Shown in pieces: positions 16,704-25,820 of a DNA stretch of 64,000 nucleotides (the stretch's first letter is position 1; every line of letters begins with the position of its first letter). The position numbers were made by a program, and so were the translations under genes. A model generated the notes under the pieces. It was not told the origin of the DNA, did no database searches, and worked only from the letters and a program-made list of their open reading frames with translations. Source of the DNA: Streptococcus sp. 2342. Its GTDB lineage: Bacteria; Bacillota; Bacilli; Lactobacillales; Streptococcaceae. Where the stretch lies: contig NZ_VMLR01000001.1 in NCBI RefSeq assembly GCF_013276795.1, positions 46,554-110,553 on the forward strand, in the 5' to 3' direction.

Positions 16704-19700
16704 ATGAAACAGTTTAAAATGAATGAGCGTCAACGCTTTTCTATACGCAAGTTTTCAATCGGAGCAGCCTCAGTCTTGCTAGGGTCTGTCTTTTTTGTGG
16801 CTAATCCAGCGACAGAAGTTCAGGCGGCGGAAGCAAGTACAGAAGTGATCAGTCAGGATGGAAATGCTAACACTGGGAATCCATCTGTCTTCCCCCCATC
16901 AGATACAAGCAGTCAAAATCCAAGCGTAGGACAAGCAGGAACTGAAGCAGAAACTCAAGGAACAGAGAAAAAAGAGCAAGATAGTCTAGTTGAAGGAACT
17001 GAACTAAAGAGTGTAAGTGAAGTAAAAAAATCGGAGAAATCAGGTGAAGAAAAAGTTGATGGAGGAACTAAACCTGTATCCGGTGAATTATCTACTGTGT
17101 CTGAGGTAGAAAAAGATAAAAAAGAAGCTCAACCAGAGTCGGAAGAAAAATCCTCAATTATCAAAGAAGAAGCTAACAGAGAAGATAAGATAGATCAATC
17201 TCAAGAAGAAGACGGGTATCAGTTATATGATAAATTGATAGATGCATCTAAAAGCTTGAAAGAATCCAATCCTGAGTCGGCAGCAGATTTTAAAAACTTA
17301 GCAGATACCATCAACGAAAAGTTAGGACTTTCAGACGACGGAAAGATTTCTGGAGAACTTGTCGAAAAAGCTCACAAGTTACTGGATGGTAATCAGATAG
17401 ACAAAGCCGAAATAGAAGGAGCTAATAACTCTAGGAGAAGAGGAAAACGTGATACAGAATTGACGGATGTTCAGATTGGCTTAACTAAAGGTCAAGGATT
17501 TGATAGTTCTAATATTCGAGTAGTACCTCCGGGGCAGGGCTATATAGCAAAAAATTTACAAGTCAAAATAGTATCAAAAAATGAAAAAATTAAGGGAATT
17601 ACAGTTGATACTACCAATTATCAGGGAGAAAATTTTTTTGACAAGCATACTAAGGACGGTATTAATACAAAACAAGCGACATTATCGTTTGAAGGGAGAA
17701 CTCCTAAGGGAGAAGGTGTGATTAAGATAACCGTAACAGGAGAGAGTGGTAAGACTAAATCATTTAGTTTCGGCTACTACCAACCTCTTCAACAACCAAC
17801 CATTACTGCTATTAATAGAACCCAAAATGATAATAATAAACCTGAGGTAAATATTACAGTTGCAAAGTATCTTTCTCTGCCAGGTGATAGCAAAATGAAA
17901 GTGTATCTTGTGCGTAATGGAGAGCAGTACGGAATCTATGATCAAGATTACCATAGGAGTGGTGGTAAGAAGGAAGGAGTAAATGCTTATCCATCTAATT
18001 ATGAAATTATTGCAACCGCAGAGGTAGGTGAAAATGGGAAAGCAATAATTACTGCCGATAATTATGTGTCTGGGAAAGATATTGGTTCGGGTAAGGTAAA
18101 AGCTGTAACTGTCTTAGAGATGTCTGGGAAAGTTAATGATACCGATCCGGGTGATCGCGGTTCGTGGTTCAGTGACGAAGTGACAGTCCCAGTGTTAACA
18201 CCACAGATTGATAGAAGTAGTGCGATTAAGGCTGTAGAAGATAAGTTGGGATTAGTAGAATCTGAAATTGGTAAACAGACAGCATTAGAAGAATCCGAGC
18301 GAACAGCAGCAATAGTTAAGGCTAAAGCGGAAGCTCAAAAAGCAAAAGATGAGATTAATAAAGCTAGTACAAATGATAGTGTAGGGCAGGCTAAAACTGC
18401 GGGCTTAGTCTCTCTTAGCAAAGAAGAAGCTTTAGCAGTTGTTGATAATACGTTACGAGCTAAAGATCAGACTATTTCAGATAATTCTGGCTTAACGACA
18501 GAAGAGAAAACAAAAGTTAAATCTTCTACAAAAGCAGCGGCTGATCATGCCAAAGAGGAAATTAATAAAGCTGATAAGAATACAGAAGAGTTAGTTTCTC
18601 AGGCTAAAACGGCAGGAGTAAGTGCTATTAACTCTGTAGCAATTCCAACAGAAACAGAAAAAGGCAAAGCGATTAAGGCTGTAGAAGTTGCTGCATTTGC
18701 TAAGAAAACAGAAATTTCGAATCGTTTTGATTTGACAAGTGAGGACAAGTCAAGAGCATTGCAACAGGTGGATCAAGAAGCCAAGGATGCTAAGACTGCT
18801 GTAGACAAGGGCGTAACAAATAAGGATGTAGAACAGGCAAAAGTGGCAGGAATCGATGCTATCAATAACATCAATCCACAACCATCTCCACGTCCACTTC
18901 CTACGCCTCAACCGCAACCTTCTACTCCTACTCAGCCAGACCAAGGAGCTACTGAGACTCCAACAGCTCCATCTGAGCCAGCTCCACAACCGTCTCAACC
19001 AACTGCTCCGGGTCAACCTGCAAGTCCTGCCCCAGTTCCAAGTTCAGCTCCGACTCAAGCTCCTAGAGTGGCAGCAAGTTCTTCAGCTAGCTCAACGAGC
19101 ACGCAAGCTCCAGCTCAAGAGCAAGTCGACAAGTCTGAACTTCGTGCCTTGACTCAAGAGTTAGACCAACGCTTGAAAGCTTTGGCAACAGTATCTGATC
19201 CGAAAATCGATGCAGCAAAAGCTGTCCTCCTAGATGCTCAAAAAGCTCTGGAAGATAGTGCCTTGACAGAGCAAGGTCTGCGTACTGCAGTAGAGTCTGT
19301 GAAGGTTGCCTTGGACTCTCTCAAAGATGTGAAAGCAAATGCTAGCGACAGCAAGCCTACACAGGACAAGAAGGATGCCAAACAAGGAACGGAAGATAGT
19401 AAGGATTCAGATAAGATGGCTGAAACAAACTCAGTTCCAGCAGGAGTGATTGTGGCCAGTCTACTTGCCCTCCTAGGCGTGATTGCCTTCTGGTTGGTGC
19501 GTCGTAAGAAAGAGTCAGAAATCCAGCAATTAAGCACGGAATTGACAAAAGTTCTTGGACAGCTAGATGCAGAAAAAGCGGATAAAAAAGTCCTTGCCAA
19601 AGCCAAAAACCTTCTCCAAGAAACCCTTGATTTCGTGAAAGAGGAAAATGGCTCAGTAGAGACAGAAGCTAAACTAGTAGAGGAGCTTAAAGCAATCCTT

Positions 19701-19715
19701 GCCAAACTCAAGTAA
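16704..19715 (+). CDS. YSIRK surface protein with DUF1542 repeats and membrane anchor, no LPXTG
   Basis: This 1003-residue surface protein has these parts in order. A YSIRK-type signal peptide (FSIRKFSIGAASVLLGS) is cleaved near VQAA at about 40. An acidic, low-complexity stretch covers 40-245, and a basic RRRGKRD hinge lies near 245-250. A beta-rich domain covers about 250-500. Three DUF1542-like helical repeats of about 75 residues span 504-724. A proline-rich wall-spanning segment covers about 724-795, and a helical region about 800-905. A transmembrane helix spans 911-932. After WLVRRKKE comes about 70 residues of cytoplasmic helix. No LPXTG motif precedes the membrane helix, so it is probably membrane-anchored rather than sortase-linked. 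The ligand is unknown; adhesion is likely from family resemblance only. Confidence 0.85.
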   Translation: MKQFKMNERQRFSIRKFSIGAASVLLGSVFFVANPATEVQAAEASTEVISQDGNANTGNPSVFPPSDTSSQNPSVGQAGTEAETQGTEKKEQDSLVEGTELKSVSEVKKSEKSGEEKVDGGTKPVSGELSTVSEVEKDKKEAQPESEEKSSIIKEEANREDKIDQSQEEDGYQLYDKLIDASKSLKESNPESAADFKNLADTINEKLGLSDDGKISGELVEKAHKLLDGNQIDKAEIEGANNSRRRGKRDTELTDVQIGLTKGQGFDSSNIRVVPPGQGYIAKNLQVKIVSKNEKIKGITVDTTNYQGENFFDKHTKDGINTKQATLSFEGRTPKGEGVIKITVTGESGKTKSFSFGYYQPLQQPTITAINRTQNDNNKPEVNITVAKYLSLPGDSKMKVYLVRNGEQYGIYDQDYHRSGGKKEGVNAYPSNYEIIATAEVGENGKAIITADNYVSGKDIGSGKVKAVTVLEMSGKVNDTDPGDRGSWFSDEVTVPVLTPQIDRSSAIKAVEDKLGLVESEIGKQTALEESERTAAIVKAKAEAQKAKDEINKASTNDSVGQAKTAGLVSLSKEEALAVVDNTLRAKDQTISDNSGLTTEEKTKVKSSTKAAADHAKEEINKADKNTEELVSQAKTAGVSAINSVAIPTETEKGKAIKAVEVAAFAKKTEISNRFDLTSEDKSRALQQVDQEAKDAKTAVDKGVTNKDVEQAKVAGIDAINNINPQPSPRPLPTPQPQPSTPTQPDQGATETPTAPSEPAPQPSQPTAPGQPASPAPVPSSAPTQAPRVAASSSASSTSTQAPAQEQVDKSELRALTQELDQRLKALATVSDPKIDAAKAVLLDAQKALEDSALTEQGLRTAVESVKVALDSLKDVKANASDSKPTQDKKDAKQGTEDSKDSDKMAETNSVPAGVIVASLLALLGVIAFWLVRRKKESEIQQLSTELTKVLGQLDAEKADKKVLAKAKNLLQETLDFVKEENGSVETEAKLVEELKAILAKLK

Positions 19716-19760
19716 AACATGATTTATGAAATGTCAAATCTAAAAGACGTTTCCGTTTAC

Positions 19761-19796
19761 AAAAGCAGCGACGAGTAACCCTTGTCGTTGCTTTTT
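19761..19796 (+). terminator. Terminator after the surface protein gene
   Basis: AAAAGCAGCGAC (19761-19772) and GTCGTTGCTTTT (19784-19795) form a 12-pair stem with one G-U pair, ending in a T run. Confidence 0.8.
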
Positions 19797-19944
19797 GGCT
19801 ATTTTGGGGATAAGATCCGCCTTGACTAGCAAAAGAAAAGATTGGTCCAGTAGTGCCCGATCCGATTTTGCGTAGCAGAAAGCATACAAATTAAATTGAA
19901 TATAGTAAAATAGGATTAGAAATCTTAAGAAAGTTGGTTCTTTA

Positions 19945-20652
19945 TTGGAAACGCTAGTATTTTCAATCTCCGTTTTTTTAGCAGGGGTCTTGTCCTTCTT
20001 TTCTCCTTGCATTTTTCCACTTCTGCCAGTTTATGCTGGGATTTTATTGGATGATCAGGAAAGTGCAAAAAGTTTTTCCTTGTTTGGGAGAAAGGTTCTT
20101 TGGTCCGGTTTGATTCGAACGCTTTGCTTTATCGCAGGTATTTCTCTCATTTTCTTTATTCTAGGCTTTGGTGCTGGTTACTTTGGTCATATTCTCTATG
20201 CAAATTGGTTTCGATATGTCATGGGAACCATTATTATCATTTTGGGTCTTCACCAGATGGAAATTTTTCATTTTAAGAAATTAGAGGTTCAAAAAAGCTT
20301 TACTTTTAAGAAATCAGAAGCCAATCGTTATTGGTCGGCCTTTTTACTCGGTATTACCTTTAGCTTCGGTTGGACGCCATGTATCGGTCCAGTTTTAAGT
20401 TCTGTTTTAGCGCTTGCGGCTTCTGGAGGCAATGAGGCTTTGCAAGGAGCTATTTATACCTTGATTTACACTCTGGGGATGGCCATTCCTTTCTTGGTAT
20501 TGGCGCTAGCTTCAGGAGTCGTGATGCCTTATTTTAGTAAAATCAAGCGTCATATGATGCTACTGAAGAAAATTGGTGGTTTCCTCATTATTTTAATGGG
20601 AATTTTGTTACTATTAGGACAAGTAAATGTCCTAGCTGGAATTTTTGAATAA
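19945..20652 (+). CDS. ccdA: CcdA-type thiol-disulfide membrane transporter
   Basis: This 235-residue membrane protein has six or so hydrophobic segments and the two conserved cysteines of the CcdA family (FFSPCIFPLLP near residue 26 and WTPCIGPVLS in the second half). CcdA carries reducing equivalents from cytoplasmic thioredoxin to extracytoplasmic thiol proteins. The start is a TTG at 19945; no ATG or GTG is better placed, and the ribosome site is weak. The downstream lipoprotein thioredoxin, 11 bases away, is the natural electron acceptor. This matches the pneumococcal CcdA1-Etrx1 pair as I recall it, which reduces oxidised methionine-repair enzymes. Confidence 0.9.
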   Translation: METLVFSISVFLAGVLSFFSPCIFPLLPVYAGILLDDQESAKSFSLFGRKVLWSGLIRTLCFIAGISLIFFILGFGAGYFGHILYANWFRYVMGTIIIILGLHQMEIFHFKKLEVQKSFTFKKSEANRYWSAFLLGITFSFGWTPCIGPVLSSVLALAASGGNEALQGAIYTLIYTLGMAIPFLVLALASGVVMPYFSKIKRHMMLLKKIGGFLIILMGILLLLGQVNVLAGIFE

Positions 20653-20663
20653 AGGAGAAAAAA

Positions 20664-21221
20664 ATGAAAAAAATTATGTTTGCTGGCTTAAGCCTCTTGT
20701 CATTAGTCGTATTGCTGGCTTGTGGTAAGGAAGAAACTAAAAAGACTCAAGCGGCACAACAGCCAAAGCAACAAACGACTGTACAACAAATAGCAGTCGG
20801 AAAAGAGGCTCCAGACTTTACCTTGCAATCCATGGATGGCAAAGAAGTTAAGTTATCTGATTATAAAGGTAAAAAAGTCTATTTGAAGTTTTGGGCTTCC
20901 TGGTGTGGTCCATGTAAGAAAAGTATGCCTGAGTTGATGGAATTAGCTGCAAAACCAGATCGTGATTTTGAAATTCTTAGTGTCATTGCACCAGGTATTC
21001 AAGGTGAAAAAACTGTCGAGCAATTCCCACAATGGTTCCAAGATCAAGGTTATAAGGATATCCCAGTGCTTTATGATACCAAAGCAACCACCTTCCAAGC
21101 TTATCAAATTCGAAGCATTCCTACAGAATATTTAATTGATAGCCAAGGAAAGATTGGAAAGATTCAATTTGGTGTTATCAGCAACGCAGATGCAGAAGCA
21201 GCTTTTAAAGCAATGAACTAG
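20664..21221 (+). CDS. etrx1: TlpA-like thioredoxin lipoprotein (Etrx1 type)
   Basis: This 185-residue lipoprotein has a signal peptide ending in LLACG, giving a lipidated cysteine at residue 20. A linker rich in Gln, Lys and Thr follows, then a TlpA/ResA-like thioredoxin domain with ASWCGPC near residues 77-83 and the cis-proline loop SIPTEYLID. It acts on the outer membrane face, passing electrons from CcdA to oxidised proteins such as the methionine sulfoxide reductase MsrAB. AAAGGAGAAAAAA precedes the ATG. No msrAB gene lies beside it, as in the pneumococcal etrx1 locus recalled from the literature. Confidence 0.88.
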   Translation: MKKIMFAGLSLLSLVVLLACGKEETKKTQAAQQPKQQTTVQQIAVGKEAPDFTLQSMDGKEVKLSDYKGKKVYLKFWASWCGPCKKSMPELMELAAKPDRDFEILSVIAPGIQGEKTVEQFPQWFQDQGYKDIPVLYDTKATTFQAYQIRSIPTEYLIDSQGKIGKIQFGVISNADAEAAFKAMN

Positions 21222-21253
21222 CATAGATAAAGAGAATCTGATTACAAATTTCA

Positions 21254-21297
21254 TGGTATAATAGATGGTAACCGTAACGTTGCCGTCTTTTTTGTCG
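21254..21297 (+). promoter_or_regulatory. Extended -10 promoter with start-proximal hairpin before rlmCD
   Basis: The extended -10 TGGTATAAT ends at 21262. Just after the likely start, GGTAAC and GTTGCC can pair (about 21267-21284), followed by GTCTTTTTT, which resembles a short attenuator. It is 20 or so bases ahead of the rlmCD ATG. Confidence 0.55.
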
Positions 21298-21305
21298 GCC
21301 AATAG

Positions 21306-22676
<1,371 letters not shown>

Positions 22677-22898
22677 TCCTCAAAAAGTTCATTGAACCTT
22701 TTGAGTCTGCCAATGGGATAGCTGTCGTAGAGTAAGAAGTTTACGACGAAACGATAGGGTAACAGCGAACCGCCGAGTATGTAGCCTTTAAATGATGTTT
22801 TAAGAAGGTAGAAAAAAGAATTTACTATATCCTAAGGGGAACTAATCAGTATTATATTCTGAAAAATCAATCTACGGATAATTTAGATGAGGTTATAA
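22677..22898. other. Intergenic stretch with one hairpin
   Basis: CTCAAAA-GTTC and GAAC-TTTTGAG (22679-22706) form an imperfect hairpin after rlmCD, without a clean T run. No gene or familiar repeat is seen in the rest. Confidence 0.4.
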
Positions 22899-23465
22899 AT
22901 GATTATATTAGAGTTATATCAAAATAATTATTCAAAAGATTTAGTCGCATTTGATTCCATAGAAGAGGGGAAAGCCTTTGTAGCTCAAATTCCGGGATAC
23001 ACTCTGGAAACAGAAGATGGTTTTGAAGTGGAGTATTTTAATTCTAAAAACATACCGGATTATATGGAAATTATTTTTAACGGAAATATTGTTCCTTTAT
23101 CTAAATTTATGTTCGATCCTGAGGAAAATGTAGACATTATTTGGAAAGAGATTTCAAATTTATCCCTCAAAAATGATAGAGTGATCGAAGGATATTCAAA
23201 AATTGATGCATATATCGTTAACAACCATGAGGTTAAAGACTATGTCGAAACAAGAGAAGCGAGCTATCGTAAAACAAAAGATTACTTAGAGCGTAATGGA
23301 TATGAAATCGACAGAAGCTTTTTCGGAAGTGAAGACGGTGAAGCGATTCTTTACAGAAAAAAAGGGAGCGAAGATTGGCACTTCTTGTGTCATTTAGACC
23401 CAATGTTTGTAGAAATTGAAGATGTAGAAGAATATGTAAAAGAAGAGGTGGGAGAGATTCAATAG
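22899..23465 (+). CDS. Uncharacterised acidic protein
   Basis: I do not recognise this 188-residue soluble, acidic protein. It opens with MIILELYQNNYSKDLVAFDS. Further on come PDYMEIIFNGNIVPLS, a helical basic patch (REASYRKTKDYLERNGYEIDRS), and a tail ending in EEYVKEEVGEIQ. There is no signal peptide, membrane segment or metal motif. GAGG lies ahead of the ATG. It is alone between an rRNA methyltransferase and an accessory module, with AT-rich flanks of over 200 bases on each side. A toxin-immunity type protein is possible but not shown. Confidence 0.55.
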   Translation: MIILELYQNNYSKDLVAFDSIEEGKAFVAQIPGYTLETEDGFEVEYFNSKNIPDYMEIIFNGNIVPLSKFMFDPEENVDIIWKEISNLSLKNDRVIEGYSKIDAYIVNNHEVKDYVETREASYRKTKDYLERNGYEIDRSFFGSEDGEAILYRKKGSEDWHFLCHLDPMFVEIEDVEEYVKEEVGEIQ

Positions 23466-23738
23466 TCAACCAAAGTTCCTTGTGAGTATATACCTTTGCT
23501 AGTAAAATCATCAAAACGTTGTAACGAAGGGGGTTAAGAAAATCCTTGAGTGTAAGCCTTTTTCTTGTTTAGAGGGAAAGTATTAGAGTAGCCGCTCATA
23601 ATTTATACTAGATTTGATAACTTATTTGAGACAGATTTTATTTCTATAAATACTGTGAAAATTTTTTAATACCAAAGATTTAAAGTTACTGTGTTAAAAA
23701 TCCTCTCCACTTTTAAACTAATGTATTATAAAAGCCAG
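23466..23738. other. Intergenic, no gene seen
   Basis: AT-rich stretch between the orphan 188-residue protein and the RHH promoter. Stops are present in all frames, and I see no hairpin with a T run or recognisable repeat. Confidence 0.5.
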
Positions 23739-23768
23739 TTGACACAAGTGTTACACCTGTGATAGAAT
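23739..23768 (+). promoter_or_regulatory. RHH gene promoter with embedded operator
   Basis: TTGACA (23739-23744), an 18-base spacer and TAGAAT (23763-23768) form the promoter. The spacer holds AGTGTTACACCT (23747-23758), whose exact reverse complement reappears at 24005-24016. A regulator bound there would block RNA polymerase. Confidence 0.75.
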
Positions 23769-23786
23769 TAACTTGAGGTAAAGTAA

Positions 23787-23975
23787 ATGGCAACTGATAA
23801 AAATAGAATAATGATTAGCTTGGATGATAAAAATCTAGAGAAACTTGAAAATTTAGTAGAAGATGCTAGAGATAGAAGGGGAATGCGACTAACAAAGTCC
23901 CAGGTTATAGAATTACTCCTAAATACTGTTGATTATTTCGATGATATTATGGGAGCTATTTACTCAAAAAAATAA
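23787..23975 (+). CDS. Ribbon-helix-helix DNA-binding protein
   Basis: This 62-residue protein has the ribbon-helix-helix pattern. A short strand (RIMISLDDKN) is followed by a helix (LEKLENLVEDARDR), then a second helix beginning at LTKSQVIELLLN. Such proteins bind short operators as dimers and are common as antitoxins, plasmid copy regulators and autorepressors. The gene lies between two inverted copies of AGTGTTACACCT, one in its own promoter and one just before the ATP-grasp gene, so it probably represses both. No toxin-like partner is adjacent. Confidence 0.8.
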   Translation: MATDKNRIMISLDDKNLEKLENLVEDARDRRGMRLTKSQVIELLLNTVDYFDDIMGAIYSKK

Positions 23976-24004
23976 GAGCAAAAAGCTATTATTTTTTTAC
24001 AAAT

Positions 24005-24016
24005 AGGTGTAACACT
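24005..24016 (-). promoter_or_regulatory. Second operator copy before the ATP-grasp gene
   Basis: AGGTGTAACACT is the exact reverse complement of the word in the RHH promoter spacer. It lies 20 bases before the ATG at 24037 and just upstream of its ATAGGAG ribosome site. It could mark a second promoter or allow looping between the two sites. Confidence 0.7.
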
Positions 24017-24036
24017 AGTGATATAGGAGTGATGAA

Positions 24037-24795
24037 ATGGTTGTTTATATTAGACAAAGCAAACTACCAAGTGAAGTTTCAATTAATAAGTACAATGCTC
24101 AAGTAGGTGCCTACTTACAAGGAGAAGAAGTTATTTTATATCAATCTTTTTCTGAAATAAAACAGTTAACAAGTGAAGATATAGTTGTAGATTATATAAC
24201 GGAGACTAGAGCATTACTAAAAATGATGGGCTTAAACGTTCCGGTTTATGACTATCCTATTGAGCTTAAAGAGTTTTATGGTCGAAAGATTTATGCTGGT
24301 ATTTTAGGAGAGATTGTAAATATACCTGATAATTGGGGAAAATTTATTAAGCCTAAAGCTGGTTCAAAAGTCTTTACTGGAAGAGTTGTTAATGGAACAC
24401 ATGATTTAATAGGTATTGGTCTACCTTTCGACTATCCTATATGGATTAGTGAAGTTGTAGAATTCATAGCAGAATGGCGGTGTTTTGTGTTAGATGGTCA
24501 AGTATTAGATGTTCGACCCTATACAGGTGATTATCATGCACATTTTGATGCAAGTGTAATTGATAAAGCCATATCATGTTGGAAAGATGCGCCAATAGCT
24601 TATGGACTAGATATCGGTGTTACTTGTGATGGCAGGACACTTGTTGTTGAAGTAAATGATGGTTATGCATTGGGAAATTATGGCCTATCTCCTTTAAACT
24701 CAATCAATTTTCATAAAGCTAGATGGAAAGAAATGGTAAAACCCTATTTTGAAAAAAATGAAATTTTTAAAATCCAACAGGACATTGTTTTCTAA
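24037..24795 (+). CDS. ATP-grasp protein, R2K clade (DUF4343-like)
   Basis: This 252-residue protein looks like an ATP-grasp ligase of the R2K clade. KFIKPKAGSKVFTG (about residue 107) supplies lysines, EVVEFIAEWRCFVLDGQVLDVRPY (residues 145-168, quoted in two parts: EVVEFIAEWRCF, VLDGQVLDVRPY) supplies the arginine, and TLVVEVNDGYALGNYG supplies the metal-binding acid/Asn pair. R2K enzymes have been predicted to ligate amino acids or peptides to proteins or small molecules, but few have been tested. It follows the RHH gene by 61 bases and precedes an ADP-ribosylglycohydrolase by 57 bases. Confidence 0.75.
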   Translation: MVVYIRQSKLPSEVSINKYNAQVGAYLQGEEVILYQSFSEIKQLTSEDIVVDYITETRALLKMMGLNVPVYDYPIELKEFYGRKIYAGILGEIVNIPDNWGKFIKPKAGSKVFTGRVVNGTHDLIGIGLPFDYPIWISEVVEFIAEWRCFVLDGQVLDVRPYTGDYHAHFDASVIDKAISCWKDAPIAYGLDIGVTCDGRTLVVEVNDGYALGNYGLSPLNSINFHKARWKEMVKPYFEKNEIFKIQQDIVF

Positions 24796-24852
24796 AATAA
24801 ATATGTAAGTTAACTAATATAGAAAGTCTCAAAATGAATAAGGAGGAATCTT

Positions 24853-25707
24853 ATGCTAGGAGCAATTATTGGAGATATTGTCGGTTCTGTTTACGAATGG
24901 AACAATATCAAAACAAAGGACTTTCCTTTATTTCGGAAGGACTGCTTTTTTACAGATGACACGGTTATGACCTGTGCTGTCGCAGAAGCAATTATGAATG
25001 GGGGACAAAAAGATGACTTCATTGACGCGATGAAGAAATATGGCAGAATGTATCCGAATGCTGATTACGGTGCTCGGTTTAATGCATGGCTAAACAGCGA
25101 TAACCGTGAGCCTTATAATAGCTTTGGGAATGGTTCGGCTATGCGTGTTTCTCCATGCGCTTGGGACATGGACTGTAGTTTTTATGCGAGAACCGGAATG
25201 TGGCCATCATCTAGAGAACTTGCGAGCCTTTCTGCAGAGGTAACCCATAATCATCCAGAAGGTATTAAAGGTGCTATGGCTACAGTTGATGCTATCTTTC
25301 TGTGTCGTTTTTACTTTGGTGGTTATTGTAGAGAATACGAGCAACCAATTAAGGACAATCCAGCAGAGTGTAAAAGACGGATTAAGGATTATATAGAGAA
25401 GACATACGGCTACAATCTATCTCAAACTTTAGATGAAATCCGCCCTAACTATCATTTTAACGAAACATGTCAAGAAACTGTCCCTCAAGCCATTATTGCC
25501 TTTCTTGAAAGTAGAGACTTCGAAGATGCGATAAGGAATGCCATCTCACTTGGTGGCGATAGTGATACACTTGCTACAATAACTGGTAGCATTGCAGAGG
25601 CAGCTTATGGTATTCCTGATTGGATAAAGGATAAGGCCATTTCTTACTTGGATGAACCCTTAAAGGATGTAGTTATGCGATGGGAAAATAGAATAAAAGC
25701 GTTTTAA
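24853..25707 (+). CDS. ADP-ribosylglycohydrolase family protein
   Basis: This 284-residue protein matches the DraG/ARH fold. GAIIGDIVGSVYEW opens it, FFTDDTVMTCAVAEAI near residue 33 supplies the metal-binding TDDT, FGNGSAMRVSPCAW follows near 92, and LGGDSDTLATITGSIAEAAYG near 237 gives the second metal site. Family members remove ADP-ribose from arginine or serine side chains or hydrolyse related ADP-ribose compounds. AAGGAGG precedes the ATG. Its neighbour is an R2K ATP-grasp protein, which suggests modification chemistry involving NAD-derived groups; that link is inference. Confidence 0.9.
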   Translation: MLGAIIGDIVGSVYEWNNIKTKDFPLFRKDCFFTDDTVMTCAVAEAIMNGGQKDDFIDAMKKYGRMYPNADYGARFNAWLNSDNREPYNSFGNGSAMRVSPCAWDMDCSFYARTGMWPSSRELASLSAEVTHNHPEGIKGAMATVDAIFLCRFYFGGYCREYEQPIKDNPAECKRRIKDYIEKTYGYNLSQTLDEIRPNYHFNETCQETVPQAIIAFLESRDFEDAIRNAISLGGDSDTLATITGSIAEAAYGIPDWIKDKAISYLDEPLKDVVMRWENRIKAF

Positions 25708-25747
25708 TCTCCAGTACGTCAGATTTCTCTTTTCTATATTTTCATTG

Positions 25748-25790
25748 TATAATATGTTTACATTTACTTGCATACGACGAAATGTAAACA
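25748..25790 (+). promoter_or_regulatory. TATAAT followed by an 11-base inverted repeat
   Basis: TGTATAAT (TATAAT at 25748-25753) is followed by TGTTTACATTT (25755-25765), a 14-base spacer and AAATGTAAACA (25780-25790), a perfect inverted repeat across the likely transcription start. It may be a repressor operator or a 5' leader hairpin. No -35 stands out. Confidence 0.7.
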
Positions 25791-25820
25791 TTTCTATTTA
25801 AAAATTAAGGAGTATTATCA

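Noticed and set aside
18750..19720. Long minus-strand and frame-2 reading frames across the surface-protein gene
   Set aside because: They arise from the repetitive proline/serine/alanine codons of the real gene, lack ribosome sites and have low-complexity products.
23787..24795. Classical toxin-antitoxin pair
   Set aside because: The RHH protein could be an antitoxin, but the next gene looks like an ATP-grasp enzyme rather than a RelE, HicA or PIN-type toxin, and the genes do not overlap.
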